Assembly: GCF_000189755.2 (NCBI RefSeq)
Contig: NZ_KI912183.1
Coordinates: forward strand, 746,257 to 810,256
From: Desulfotomaculum nigrificans DSM 574
GTDB lineage: Bacteria; Bacillota; Desulfotomaculia; Desulfotomaculales; Desulfotomaculaceae
Direction: 5' to 3'
Length of the DNA: 64,000 nt
Shown: positions 25,291-34,544 of the stretch, piece by piece
How positions within the stretch are numbered: position 1 is the stretch's first letter
Layout: the number at the start of each line of letters is the position of its first letter
Made by a program: the position numbers and the translations under genes
Notes under the pieces: model-generated
Told to the model about the DNA's origin: nothing
Seen by the model: the letters and a program-made list of their open reading frames with translations, nothing else
Databases searched by the model: none

Positions 25291-27711
25291 TTATTTCCTT
25301 AACTCAGCACCTGTTTGGGCGGTCAGGTTTTTAGTTATCCGCTCCATCTTTTGGTTAATTTCCTCATCTGTTAAAGTGCGGTCCGGAGCCTGGAACTTCA
25401 TGGAGAAAGCCACACTCTTAAAGCCCTGAGGCACCTGGGTGCCCTGGTAAACATCAAAGATATCCACATGCCGTAACAGGTTACCGCCAGCCTTTTTAAT
25501 CACATCCAGCATATCGGCAGCTGATACTTCCTGTTTCACCAGCACCGCCAGATCCCGTTCCACTGCCGGGAACTTGGGTAAACCTTGGTACTGCTTCACC
25601 GGACGATCGGCCTGGGCCAGTACCTGTAAATCTATCTTTAAGGCCACGGCCCTCTCAGGAAGTTCGTAGTTTTCTATCACGTTGGGGTGCAGTTCTCCAA
25701 CAACACCCAGCACTTCCCCGTTAACCTTGATTTGGGCACAGCGTCCGGGGTGGAAGCTGGGATCCTGATGACGGCTGAAAGTGGCTCCCGCTACTCCCAG
25801 GGTATCCAACAGCTGCTCGGCTACCCCCTTGATAAAGAAGAAGTCCATCGGGCGGGCCGGTTGATTCCATGTCTTGGGTGTTTGGCCAATGGCCACCGCT
25901 GCCAGTACCGGTACCTCAGCGGGCAGTTGCTGTCCTTGCTGCGGGTAGAATACCCGGGCAATTTCAAAAATAGCCCCTTCTTTATTCCGGCGGTTGATGT
26001 TTCTTTGCAACACTTCCAGCAGGCTGGGTACCAACACCGTACGCATCACCGTTTGCTCTTCGCTGAGCGGATTTTGCAGTTTAACCACGTTGCGGAACCG
26101 GCTGTCCGGCGGCAGGTTCATCATATCAAAGATACGGGGATGCACAAAGCTATAGGTCACCACCTCGAAAAAGCCGCAGGCGGTCATGATTTCTCTGACG
26201 TCCCAAACTAGCTGTTGTTCCGGGGTACGATGTCCCTGGGTGGATGGACCAAAGGGCAGGGTCTCGGGAATTTGGTTAAAGCCATGTAACCTGGCCACTT
26301 CCTCAATTAAGTCAATTTCCCGGGAGATATCCGGTCGGAAGGTGGGTACAGTGACCAGGAGGTCGTCATTCTGCGATTGCACCTTAAACTGCAACCGGCA
26401 CAGAATGTCTATAATTTCTTCTCTGGCAATATCCGTACCCAAAACCCAGTTTACTCGCTGGGGCCGCAACAAAATAGTTTTCTCGGTGATGGGGGCCGGG
26501 AAATTGTCAATGACCCCGGCAGCCACCGTGCCACCGGCCAACTGCTGCATCAGTTGGATGGCCCGGTTAGCGGCCCGCAGGCAGCCGTTAATATCGATAC
26601 CCTTTTCAAAGCGCATGGAGGATTCAGAACGCAAGCCCAGGGCTTTGGAAGTCCGCCGGATGTTTGTGGGATGGAAGTACGCTGACTCCAGCAACACACT
26701 GGTGGTCTGATCAGTGACTTCACTGTCCAGACCGCCCATTACCCCGGCTACCCCCACCGGGCCGGCCTCATCGGTAATGACCAGCATATCCGGGTTTAAG
26801 GTCCGCTCTACACCGTCCAGGGAAACGATCTTCTCGTTGTCCTTGGCCCGCCGCACAATAATATGATGGTTTTTAAGGCGGTCATAATCAAAGGCATGCA
26901 GTGGCTGACCCAACTCCAGCATCACATAGTTGGTGACATCTACAATGTTACTGATGGGCCGAACACCGGCGGCTCTAAGCCGGTTTTGTAGCCACATGGG
27001 GGAAACTCCCACCTTGACCCCTTTAATCACCCGGGCCACATAGCGGCGGCACAAATCCTGGTCCACAATATCAACTTGCGCCAGGTCCTGCACCTTTTCC
27101 TCTCCCTCGGTAAACTCTGGCTCAGGGATTTTTAAATCTTGCTTCAGGATGGCGGCCACGTCCCTAGCCACCCCGATCATGGATAAAGCATCACCACGGT
27201 TGGGTGTTAGGTCTAAATCTAAAATAAAATCGTTAAGTCCCAATATTTCCTTGGCATCCTGACCAATGGGCACGTCTTCGGGCAGGATCAGAATGCCGCG
27301 GGCCATATCCGGGGAGAGCAGTTTGGCCTCTATACCCAGTTCCTGACCGGAGCAGAGCATACCCTGAGATTCCACGCCCCTTAGTTTAGACCGTTTAATT
27401 TGCAGGCCCCCGGCCAGTTTAGCTCCTTCCAGTGCCACCGGGATAATGTGACCCTCCCGCACGTTGGTGGCCCCCGTGACGATCTGCAGGGTCTCGGGTT
27501 GGCCCACATCTACCGTGCAGACCACCAGTTTATCCGCGTTGGGATGCTTCTCAATTTTAATGATGCGCCCGGTAACCACATTCTCAATTTCTGCCCCCAC
27601 TTCTTCCACCGCGTCCACGGCCAGGCCCGCCAGGGTCAGCCGGTCCGCCAGTTCCTGGGGTGATATGGTTATATCTACATATTCTTTTAGCCAGTTATAG
27701 GAAACACGCAT
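25291..27711 (-). CDS. pheT: Phenylalanine--tRNA ligase beta subunit
   Basis: An 806-aa beta subunit of the alpha2-beta2 PheRS, which attaches Phe to tRNA-Phe. Domains in order: a tRNA-binding EMAP/OB-like domain (about 39-150, NADKLVVCTVDVG), B3/B4 editing domain (about 210-390), B5 domain, the catalytic-like core and a C-terminal anticodon-binding ferredoxin-fold domain (KFPAVERDLAVLV to the end). Length is normal. The ATG has GGAGG upstream, 26 nt after pheS. Expression should be controlled with pheS by the T-box leader near 28.8-29.1 kb. Confidence 0.97.
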   Translation of the reverse strand: MRVSYNWLKEYVDITISPQELADRLTLAGLAVDAVEEVGAEIENVVTGRIIKIEKHPNADKLVVCTVDVGQPETLQIVTGATNVREGHIIPVALEGAKLAGGLQIKRSKLRGVESQGMLCSGQELGIEAKLLSPDMARGILILPEDVPIGQDAKEILGLNDFILDLDLTPNRGDALSMIGVARDVAAILKQDLKIPEPEFTEGEEKVQDLAQVDIVDQDLCRRYVARVIKGVKVGVSPMWLQNRLRAAGVRPISNIVDVTNYVMLELGQPLHAFDYDRLKNHHIIVRRAKDNEKIVSLDGVERTLNPDMLVITDEAGPVGVAGVMGGLDSEVTDQTTSVLLESAYFHPTNIRRTSKALGLRSESSMRFEKGIDINGCLRAANRAIQLMQQLAGGTVAAGVIDNFPAPITEKTILLRPQRVNWVLGTDIAREEIIDILCRLQFKVQSQNDDLLVTVPTFRPDISREIDLIEEVARLHGFNQIPETLPFGPSTQGHRTPEQQLVWDVREIMTACGFFEVVTYSFVHPRIFDMMNLPPDSRFRNVVKLQNPLSEEQTVMRTVLVPSLLEVLQRNINRRNKEGAIFEIARVFYPQQGQQLPAEVPVLAAVAIGQTPKTWNQPARPMDFFFIKGVAEQLLDTLGVAGATFSRHQDPSFHPGRCAQIKVNGEVLGVVGELHPNVIENYELPERAVALKIDLQVLAQADRPVKQYQGLPKFPAVERDLAVLVKQEVSAADMLDVIKKAGGNLLRHVDIFDVYQGTQVPQGFKSVAFSMKFQAPDRTLTDEEINQKMERITKNLTAQTGAELRK

Positions 27712-27737
27712 ACTGTTTTAACCTCCAAATATTTGTC

Positions 27738-28760
27738 TTAGAACTGAGCCAAGAAACGCAAGTCATTATCAAAGAGCAGCCGCAGGTCATCAATACCGTA
27801 TTTCAACATGGCAATCCGCTCCACTCCCATGCCAAAGGCAAAACCGGTAACTTCCTCGGGGTTGTAGCCGGACATCTCCAGCACCCGGGGATGCACCATA
27901 CCAGAACCTAAAATCTCCAGCCAGCCGCTGCCTTTGCATACCCGGCAGCCCTTGCCCTTACACATCACACAGGAGATGTCCACCTCGGCGCTGGGCTCTG
28001 TGAAGGGAAAATAACTGGGACGCAGCCGAGTACGGGTGGACGGGCCGAACATTTGTCGGGCAAAGGTGGCCAGTACCCCTTTTAAATCGGCAAAGGTAAT
28101 ATGTTTATCAATTACCAAACCTTCTACCTGGTGGAACATGGGTGAATGGGTGGCATCATCATCCCGGCGGTACACCCGGCCGGGGCAAATTACTTTCACC
28201 GGTACCTGGGGTACGGTTTTTTCCATGGTCCTTACCTGCACCGAGGAGGTGTGGGTTCTTAGCAGTACCTCGGGATTAATGAAAAAGGTGTCCTGCATGT
28301 CCCTGGCCGGGTGATCCTTAGGTAAGTTTAAGGCCTCAAAATTATAATAGTCTAATTCAATTTCCGGACCTTCGGCAATGCTAAAGCCCAGGCCCATAAA
28401 AATACTCTCCATTTCCTGCAACACCTGGGTCAACGGGTGCAACTTACCCAGATCAAACCGGTATCCCGGCAGGGTGATATCCAAAGTTTCGGCGGCCAAC
28501 TGCTTGGCCTTTTGGGCCTCCTTCACGGCTTGGTTGCGGGCTTCTAAGGCCGCCTCAATTTGTTGCCTAACCTCATTGGCAATCTGCCCGATCCGGGGTC
28601 TTTCTTCCGCCGGCAGCGCTCCCATACCCCTTAGAACCTGGGTTACTTCACCTTTTTTGCCTAAATATTTAACCCTGATGACATTTAGCTCATCGGGGGT
28701 ATTGGCACCCTTTAAAGCATTTAATGCTTCCTCGGCCAATTGTCTTAACCTTTGCTCCAT
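27738..28760 (-). CDS. pheS: Phenylalanine--tRNA ligase alpha subunit
   Basis: A 340-aa catalytic alpha subunit of PheRS. It has an N-terminal coiled coil (about 1-85) and a class II core with motif 2 ([20 protein letters not shown] near 205-225) and motif 3 ([18 protein letters not shown] near 305-325). A zinc-type [17 protein letters not shown] cluster is present near 275. ATG 28760 (MEQRLRQL) has AGGAGG upstream; a longer frame to 28859 would read into the T-box terminator and is rejected. It begins the pheS-pheT operon. Confidence 0.97.
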   Translation of the reverse strand: MEQRLRQLAEEALNALKGANTPDELNVIRVKYLGKKGEVTQVLRGMGALPAEERPRIGQIANEVRQQIEAALEARNQAVKEAQKAKQLAAETLDITLPGYRFDLGKLHPLTQVLQEMESIFMGLGFSIAEGPEIELDYYNFEALNLPKDHPARDMQDTFFINPEVLLRTHTSSVQVRTMEKTVPQVPVKVICPGRVYRRDDDATHSPMFHQVEGLVIDKHITFADLKGVLATFARQMFGPSTRTRLRPSYFPFTEPSAEVDISCVMCKGKGCRVCKGSGWLEILGSGMVHPRVLEMSGYNPEEVTGFAFGMGVERIAMLKYGIDDLRLLFDNDLRFLAQF

Positions 28761-28791
28761 GTTTAAGCCTCCTGATGAAATTAATATATAA

Positions 28792-29065
28792 AATAAAAAC
28801 CGCCCCTTAATAAGGGACGGAATTAATCCGCGGTACCACCCAAATTGTTCATACCACAAGCTGACGAACCACTCTCAGGATAACCATAAGTTATCCATCC
28901 CTTGATAACGGTAGGAACACCGGCACAACCTACTGGTATGTAAAATACGTTCAGTTGGCAGCTCAGGGGCGAACTTCTGGTAACTTTCATTAAGAGGGCT
29001 TTCAGTCAAGACCCTCTCTCCCTGTAATGAACTAATTTACCTTACTCTTCCCCGTCATCACCGTG
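28792..29065 (-). promoter_or_regulatory. T-box leader of pheST (Phe-responsive)
   Basis: On the minus strand the leader begins near GATGACGGGGAAGAGTAA. It then has a stem I with a TTC triplet in AGAAGTTCGCC (a plausible Phe specifier), the T-box sequence AATTTGGGTGGTACCGCGGA (28829-28848) and a terminator CCGTCCCTTA/TAAGGGGCGG followed by TTTTTATTTT (28792-28820). The T-box motif and terminator are unambiguous. The specifier codon is assigned by position and by the downstream pheS gene. Confidence 0.9.
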
Positions 29066-29084
29066 GACTATTAAATAATTTATT

Positions 29085-29215
29085 TAATGCAAAATCAGTC
29101 TTCGGTATATCATGTAGGCATTTACTGAGCCAGTTGCCTCGAACAGCCTCCAAAAAAATTCGGCGGTTAACCACATGTAACCACGACCTTTCATGCTTTT
29201 TTGGGGACCTATCGA
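29085..29215 (-). other. Extra structured segment between pheST promoter and T-box
   Basis: About 130 nt precede the T-box on the minus strand. CAGTCT near the predicted transcript start can pair with AGACTG near 29100, enclosing several smaller inverted repeats (GGTTAACC; GTTCGAGGCAACTGG). It is not part of a standard T-box stem I. I could not assign it to a known RNA family; it may be a leader extension or a separate small RNA. Confidence 0.35.
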
Positions 29216-29220
29216 GACTG

Positions 29221-29249
29221 ATTATACCACATGGTTATAGTCAAAACAA
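29221..29249 (-). promoter_or_regulatory. Promoter upstream of the pheST leader
   Basis: Minus-strand TTGTTT (29244-29249), 17-nt spacer ending TGTGG, TATAAT (29221-29226). The -10 is perfect and extended (TGG), placing the start about 7 nt downstream near 29213. Confidence 0.7.
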
Positions 29250-29265
29250 GGAAGTTTACTGAATT

Positions 29266-30060
29266 TTATGTCCGTTGGCGGACTGCTTCATATAGCATAA
29301 TTGATGTGGCCATGGCCACGTTTAGGGACTCCGCCCGGCCGGGCATGGGGATATTTACCTTAACGTGTTTAAACCGATCAAGATCGGCCCGGGGTCCCGC
29401 TCCCTCATTACCCACCATTATGGCCACCGGAACTTTAAGATTGGCCTTAAAAATTGGCTCCCCCAACACCGGGTCGCCCACAATTAAAGTCACCCCGGCC
29501 GAAGCAAGATATGCCAGTGCCCCGTCAACATCCTCCGCCTTTACCACCGGCAGATGGAACAGGGAACCCATGGTGGCCCGGATAGTCTTGGGGTTATAGA
29601 TGTCCACCGTACCTTTAAGCAGCAGCACCCCGCTGGCCCCGGCGGCATCCGCAGACCGTACAATGGTACCCAGGTTGCCTGGATCCTGCACACCGTCCAC
29701 TACCACCACCAGAGGTGGCTGACCGGGTAATACATCGGCCAGCACATAATCCGGTTGCCAAAGAACTGCCAGTACACCCTGGGGTGTTTCGGTATCCGAT
29801 AACTGGCTCATTATGTGGGCGGTAACCTGGTAGGTCTGGGCACATTTCCTTTGGGCCAACTCCAACAGCCTGGACCCCCGCTCATTCTGCACCGCCTCAT
29901 AGGTATAGACAAAACTTTCGGTGCGCCAGCCGCTTTGCAAGGCTTCTTCCACCAGCCTAACGCCCTCCACCACCAGTTTCCTTTCCTTTTCCCGAAAGTT
30001 GCGCTGGGCTAGCCGGCGTATGTACTTAATCTTAGGATTTTGGGCAGCGGTAATAATCAT
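29266..30060 (-). CDS. TrmH/SpoU-family RNA 2'-O-methyltransferase
   Basis: A 264-aa SPOUT methyltransferase that transfers a methyl group from AdoMet to a 2'-OH of rRNA or tRNA. The N-terminal substrate-binding domain (about 1-100) is followed by the knotted domain with its three motifs: DPGNLGTIVRSADAAGAS near 123, VAIMVGNEGAGP near 210 and VNIPMPGRAESLNVAMATSIMLYE near 233. It resembles Bacillus YsgA-type proteins, which often lie next to pheS as here. Its ATG overlaps the ktrA stop by 4 nt (ATGA), so translation is probably coupled. The target nucleotide is unknown. Confidence 0.92.
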   Translation of the reverse strand: MIITAAQNPKIKYIRRLAQRNFREKERKLVVEGVRLVEEALQSGWRTESFVYTYEAVQNERGSRLLELAQRKCAQTYQVTAHIMSQLSDTETPQGVLAVLWQPDYVLADVLPGQPPLVVVVDGVQDPGNLGTIVRSADAAGASGVLLLKGTVDIYNPKTIRATMGSLFHLPVVKAEDVDGALAYLASAGVTLIVGDPVLGEPIFKANLKVPVAIMVGNEGAGPRADLDRFKHVKVNIPMPGRAESLNVAMATSIMLYEAVRQRT

Positions 30061-30710
30061 ATCTCCACCGTTTCAAACTTTTGCAGTTTTTCCGATTTAC
30101 CAATAACCACCAGAACGTCTCCCTCTTTAATCACCTGGCTGGCACCGGGGGAAATAATCATTTCTTTGCCCCTTCTAATGGCTAAAATACTTAAACCAAA
30201 CTTATTCCTGGCCCCTGATTGTTCCAGGGTTTTATCCACAAATTGGGGCGGTGCCGCCATTTCAACCAGGCTGTACTCGGGAGAAAGGGAAATTTGATCC
30301 ATAATGTTTTTGGAAACCAGAGCATGGGCCACTTTAACCCCCATATCTCGCTCCGGGAATACTACCTTGTCGGCCCCCACTCGTTCCAGCACTTTACCGT
30401 GCAGGGCATTCTGGGCCTTGGCCACCACCTTGGCCACACCCATTTCCTTCAACATCACCGTAACCAGTATGCTGGCCTGCACTTCTTGACCAATGGCCAC
30501 CACCACCACGTCAAAGTTGCGGATTCCCACTGCCTTAAGGGCATGTTCATCCAGGGCATCCACCTGCACCGCATGGGTAACTTCTTCAACAATATCATTG
30601 ACCCGCTCTTCATCCACATCAATGGCTAAAACCTCATAACCCATTTTAGCCAAAGTGGTAGCCACACTGCTGCCAAATCTGCCCAGACCAATAACCGCAA
30701 ATTGTTTCAT
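30057..30710 (-). CDS. ktrA: Potassium channel regulatory protein KtrA/TrkA (RCK)
   Basis: A 217-aa cytosolic gating ring subunit of a Ktr/Trk potassium uptake system. The RCK_N Rossmann domain begins FAVIGLGRFGSSVATTL, the NAD(H)/ATP-binding glycine motif, and contains VDALDEHAL and FDVVVVAIGQ. An RCK_C domain (about 135-217) follows and in related proteins can bind c-di-AMP. It lies 16 nt downstream of ktrB and overlaps the methyltransferase gene by 4 nt, so ktrB-ktrA-trmH look like one operon. Confidence 0.94.
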   Translation of the reverse strand: MKQFAVIGLGRFGSSVATTLAKMGYEVLAIDVDEERVNDIVEEVTHAVQVDALDEHALKAVGIRNFDVVVVAIGQEVQASILVTVMLKEMGVAKVVAKAQNALHGKVLERVGADKVVFPERDMGVKVAHALVSKNIMDQISLSPEYSLVEMAAPPQFVDKTLEQSGARNKFGLSILAIRRGKEMIISPGASQVIKEGDVLVVIGKSEKLQKFETVEI

Positions 30711-30726
30711 CCCTTAATATACCCCC

Positions 30727-32079
30727 CTAACCAATAATAACCCTTTCTTCGGCATAACGAACTGTTTGCTTCCTCTGACGCTGCTTAGCAGCCAGGGCAA
30801 AAGCCACCGTTAAGGGGCCTAACCGGCCCAAAAACATGGTAAAAATGATAATGACTTGTCCAACAGAAGACAGATGAGGTGTAAGTCCGGCGGTAAGTCC
30901 AACGGTGCCATAGGCCGATACTACTTCAAACAAAATTTTTAAAAAATCTTCCCTTTCTGTTATATCTAAAATTAAAACAGCAATTACAATCCAACTTATG
31001 GCTAAAAAGATAATGGCCAGTCCTTTATAAATTTGATCTTTAGGAATGCGCCGGTTAAAGATTTCCGGGTCCTCCTTACCACGGGCCATGGAAAATACCG
31101 CTAACCCCAGCATACCAAAGGTGGTGGTCTTAATACCGCCACCGGTGGAGCCCGGAGAAGCACCGATAAACATTAGTATAACCATGAAAAACAAGGTGGC
31201 CGGGCGCAGGGCACCTATATCCAAGGTGTTATAGCCAGCGGTACGGGGAGTAACTGACTGAAACCAACTGGCCCATAATTTGCCGCTTAAACTTAAGGGG
31301 GCTAGAGTGTTATTAAGTTCCAAGAAAAAGATCACCAACGTTCCCACCAGCAACAAAATGACTGTTACCAGTAAAGTTAATTTGGTGTGCAGGGTAAGTC
31401 TTTTCCTCTCCTTCCACCGTAATAAATCGGACATTACGGTAAAACCTATACCACCCAATATAATGTCGGTGGTAATAGCCAGGTTTACCACCGGGTCACT
31501 TACATACTGGGTTAGGCTGCGAAATTCCCCAAACAGGTCAAAACCGGCATTGTTGAAGCCGGAGATGGCATGAAACAGGCCAAACCATACCCCCTTGGCC
31601 AACCCAAACTCAGGTATCCAGCGCAGGGCCAGGACAGTGGCGATAGCTAATTCAATAGTAAAGGTAAGTATTAACACCCTTTTGGCCAATTTAATTAATC
31701 CACTAAGATCAATAACGTTAAGTGATTCTTGAATCAGTAACCGTTCCCGAAAGGTCACCCGTCGGCCCATTAAGAGCCAGAACAAGACGGCCATGGTCAT
31801 AAATCCCAGGCCACCCACTTGAATTAAAGTGATAATCACCAGATGCCCGAAGGTGCTCCAGTATGTTCCCGTATCCACCACCACCAGACCGGTAACACAA
31901 ACCGCCGAGGTTGAGGTAAATAATGCGGTTAAAAAACCGGTGGGTTGTCCATTGGCTGATGAAACCGGTAGGGTTAAGAGCAGCGCTCCGATTAAAATGA
32001 CAGTGGCAAAACCCGCTACTAAGACCTTGGGTGGGTCACTCAAGAAACCGTTATTACCCGCCAAATTTATCGCCCCCAT
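30727..32079 (-). CDS. ktrB: Potassium uptake protein KtrB/TrkH family
   Basis: A 450-aa membrane subunit of a Ktr/Trk-type K+ transporter with the four-fold M1-P-M2 layout. Selectivity-filter-like loops are visible as TSTSAVCVTGL near 55, SGFNNAGFDL near 173, TPRTAGYNTLDIG near 275 and YGTVGLTAGLTP near 392. It assembles with the KtrA ring encoded next. The start (MGAINLAG) lacks a clear RBS; a TTG five codons later follows GGGGGCG and is an alternative. The leader upstream contains what looks like a group II intron fragment rather than a c-di-AMP riboswitch. Confidence 0.93.
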   Translation of the reverse strand: MGAINLAGNNGFLSDPPKVLVAGFATVILIGALLLTLPVSSANGQPTGFLTALFTSTSAVCVTGLVVVDTGTYWSTFGHLVIITLIQVGGLGFMTMAVLFWLLMGRRVTFRERLLIQESLNVIDLSGLIKLAKRVLILTFTIELAIATVLALRWIPEFGLAKGVWFGLFHAISGFNNAGFDLFGEFRSLTQYVSDPVVNLAITTDIILGGIGFTVMSDLLRWKERKRLTLHTKLTLLVTVILLLVGTLVIFFLELNNTLAPLSLSGKLWASWFQSVTPRTAGYNTLDIGALRPATLFFMVILMFIGASPGSTGGGIKTTTFGMLGLAVFSMARGKEDPEIFNRRIPKDQIYKGLAIIFLAISWIVIAVLILDITEREDFLKILFEVVSAYGTVGLTAGLTPHLSSVGQVIIIFTMFLGRLGPLTVAFALAAKQRQRKQTVRYAEERVIIG

Positions 32080-32104
32080 TTGCTATGTGTCGTTAACGGA
32101 TAAA

Positions 32105-32113
32105 ATTATAGCA
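32105..32113 (-). promoter_or_regulatory. Extended -10 element upstream of ktrB
   Basis: Minus-strand TGCTATAAT (32105-32113) is a TG-n-TATAAT extended -10, about 25 nt before the ktrB ATG. The -35 region (CTAGCA) is poor. Confidence 0.4.
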
Positions 32114-32154
32114 GATTAAGAAATTTATGCTAGAGGAAAATCGAGTAGAGTAAC

Positions 32155-32345
32155 GCTGTAGTAATACAGACCTCCCCGGATAAGAGCGATAACTTTCATC
32201 CCATGTACCTGCCACATCTACTGCTATATCCCCTGGCAACATATGGCTTCGACTTGTGTGGCAATCTTGCTCTTAGCTAACAGTTGGTGTTGCCAACCCC
32301 TGTTCGGGACTTTCATCCTAGGGCTATCGCCCATGCCGAGCATAC
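32155..32345 (-). ncRNA. Apparent group II intron RNA remnant (domains I-IV like)
   Basis: On the minus strand this block reads GCTCGGCATGGGCGATAGCC, AGGATGAAAGTCC, GGCAACACCAACTGTTAGC, GCAAGATTGCC, ACACAAGTCGAAGCC, GGGATGAAAGTTATCGCTC and TATCCGGGGAGGTCTG. This order of conserved blocks is what I know from the 5' portion of bacterial group II introns. No reverse-transcriptase ORF and no domain V/VI follow before ktrB starts at 32079, so it would be a truncated relic. It begins just after the terminator of the upstream PBP. A functional leader RNA of another class is the alternative. Confidence 0.55.
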
Positions 32346-32350
32346 CACGT

Positions 32351-32378
32351 AAATAACAGGCCGGTCGGCCTGTTATTT
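32351..32378 (-). terminator. Intrinsic terminator after the PBP gene
   Basis: Near-perfect palindrome AAATAACAGGCCG (32351-32363) with CGGCCTGTTATTT (32366-32378), 14 nt after the stop of the gene at 32392. Confidence 0.7.
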
Positions 32379-32391
32379 ATGTTAATGTATT

Positions 32392-34401
32392 TTATGGTAC
32401 TGTTTCTACCCCTTGGCCGATTTCTCCCACTCCGGCAGGTGGTGGTTCGGTGCTTTCTACCGGAGGTTGATCAGGATTGCCCAGTTGATTCCACCAGTCA
32501 CCTAAACAGGGCACCTTGGGTTCGGTGCCACTAATAAAATAGGCTTCCATGGTTCTGCTTGATAAGGGGGTGGCTTTTAAGCCATCGTTAGTACATATTT
32601 CCTCTTTAACTACCCCATCCGGAACGGCAAAATCCCTTACTTCAACGTCCTTTAGTCCCTCTTGCATAAATTGAGCCCAAATGGGTGCGGCAATTTCTCC
32701 CCCGGTTACACCAACTTTTTTATTTTTATCATCATAACCTACATATACGGCGGCTACTAATTCAGGAGAATAACCAACAAACCAGGCGTTGGTGTCCTTT
32801 TCCGTAGTGCCTGTTTTCCCTGCCACCGGTCTTTTTACTTGCCAGGATATTTGAGCTGCTGTGCCTCCCGGCTTGGTCACAGCCTTTAACATATCGGTAA
32901 CTATATATGCTACCTTGGCATCCAATACACGGGAAAGTTTAGGAGAGTATTCTTCTAATACCCTGCCGTTGCTATCTGTAACTTTTAGGATATACAGCGG
33001 CTTGGTTCTAATCCCACCATTGGCCAAAGTACCGTAGGCACTAGCCATTTCCAACGGTGTCACTTCTGACGTGCCTAAAGCCAAAGATAGGTAAGATCTT
33101 AAGGGGCTTTCAATTCCCATCTCCCGGGCATACCGGATGATGGCACCGGGACCCACCATATCGGCAAGTTTAACCGCCACCACATTATCGGAAATGGCCA
33201 AAGCTTCTTTCAAGGTAAACTGCCGGTAGTGGTAACCACCACCATGGTCGGTGGGTGTGTAAGGCGGGGCCCCGCTCTGGGGATAAGTCACCGGATCACA
33301 CATGATGGTACTGGCAGCGGTATAACCCGCATCTATAGCCGCCGTATAGAGAAAAGGTTTAAAAGCAGAACCCGGCTGACTCCTGGCCAGAGCCCGGTTG
33401 AACTGAGATTGTTGCCAGTCCCGCCCCCCCACCATGGCCTTTATATAACCGTTTTTAGGATCGATGGCCACTAAGGCTCCATTTATCTCGGGATTAAACT
33501 TATTCAAGACCTGACTCAGGGCCCTTTCGGCTGTTCTTTGCAAATCAATATCCAGTGTGGTTTGAATGGTGAGGCCGCTGGAATAGAGCATTTCCATGCC
33601 ATTTGCATATTTTTGTTTAAAATGTTTAATAACTTCGGCCACAAAGTAAGGGGCCTGTTGAAAATGCTCAGTTTTAGCCTTTGCTTCAATGGGTTCTGCC
33701 TTCGCCTGCCGGGCCTGTTGGGCAGAAATCATGCCTAGTTCAACCATACGGTTTAAAACTATAGCTTGTCTTTCTTTGGCTCCTTTTAAATTAGTACTGG
33801 GCGCATAGTAACTGGGGGCCCGGGGCAATCCGGCCAGCATAGCACTTTCAGCTAAGGTTAAGTCTTTGGCTGGTTTATCGAAATAAGTTCGGGCTGCTGC
33901 CTCCACCCCATAGGCCCCTTGCCCGAAATAAACATGGTTAAGATACATATTTAATATTTCTTTTTTGGTATAGGTTCGTTCTAATTGTAAGGTGTAATAG
34001 AGTTCTTTAATTTTTCTGCCCAAGGTCCGTTCTGGCCCCAGGTACAGGTTCTTAGCCAATTGTTGAGTAATTGTGCTACCACCTTGGGTTATTTGACCGG
34101 CCCGCAAATTTTGGTACATAGCCCTGGCCAATCCTCTAAAATCTATACCATGGTGTTGATAAAAACGGTCATCTTCTATGGCCACAATAGCCTGCTGCAT
34201 ATAAGGTGATATTTGATCCAGTTTTACCGGGATAGTATTGACCTGAGAAACAGTAGTAATCAGTTTATTGTTAGCATCAACTATTCTGGAGGGCGTGGGT
34301 ACATCCGGGGGCTCCAGTGGAGCCATCGAACCACAGCCAACCAATATGTTAAGGATAATAATGAATCCCATAAATAAAAGGAACCGGTTTTTTCGGCTCA
34401 A
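32392..34401 (-). CDS. Class A penicillin-binding protein with a lipobox-like leader
   Basis: A 669-aa bifunctional peptidoglycan synthase. The GT51 domain (about 55-230) has IEDDRFYQHHGIDF and GGSTITQQLAKNL. The transpeptidase has GSAFKP near residue 345, SDN near 405 and KTGTTEKD near 527. It is shorter than the PBP at 4844 and lacks that protein's extended tail. The N-terminal hydrophobic segment ends LVGCGSMAP, which fits a lipobox with cleavage before Cys; most class A PBPs keep an uncleaved membrane helix. Start ATG 34401 follows GGAGG at normal distance. It is divergent from the LysM gene at 34545. Confidence 0.94.
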   Translation of the reverse strand: MSRKNRFLLFMGFIIILNILVGCGSMAPLEPPDVPTPSRIVDANNKLITTVSQVNTIPVKLDQISPYMQQAIVAIEDDRFYQHHGIDFRGLARAMYQNLRAGQITQGGSTITQQLAKNLYLGPERTLGRKIKELYYTLQLERTYTKKEILNMYLNHVYFGQGAYGVEAAARTYFDKPAKDLTLAESAMLAGLPRAPSYYAPSTNLKGAKERQAIVLNRMVELGMISAQQARQAKAEPIEAKAKTEHFQQAPYFVAEVIKHFKQKYANGMEMLYSSGLTIQTTLDIDLQRTAERALSQVLNKFNPEINGALVAIDPKNGYIKAMVGGRDWQQSQFNRALARSQPGSAFKPFLYTAAIDAGYTAASTIMCDPVTYPQSGAPPYTPTDHGGGYHYRQFTLKEALAISDNVVAVKLADMVGPGAIIRYAREMGIESPLRSYLSLALGTSEVTPLEMASAYGTLANGGIRTKPLYILKVTDSNGRVLEEYSPKLSRVLDAKVAYIVTDMLKAVTKPGGTAAQISWQVKRPVAGKTGTTEKDTNAWFVGYSPELVAAVYVGYDDKNKKVGVTGGEIAAPIWAQFMQEGLKDVEVRDFAVPDGVVKEEICTNDGLKATPLSSRTMEAYFISGTEPKVPCLGDWWNQLGNPDQPPVESTEPPPAGVGEIGQGVETVP

Positions 34402-34544
34402 TTTTATTCCTCCGATACCTTAGGGTTATCTTGGAAATCTTTATTATTATTTTCCCCAGGACCCAGCCCTTATGCTTGGGAAAAAGGTAACCAATTTGTG
34501 CCAGAGGAATATTATGTTACCAAAAGCCTGGAGGATGTGATTTT

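Noticed and set aside
29085-29215. 6S RNA or SRP RNA
   Set aside because: A GTTCG element recalls 6S RNA, but the segment is too short and lacks a matching closing stem. The SRP GGAAGGAAGC-type loop is absent.
32155-32345. A c-di-AMP (ydaO-type) riboswitch for the ktrAB operon
   Set aside because: It was expected from gene context, but the conserved ydaO core and its 3' GGTAGG-type blocks are absent. The blocks present fit a group II intron better.
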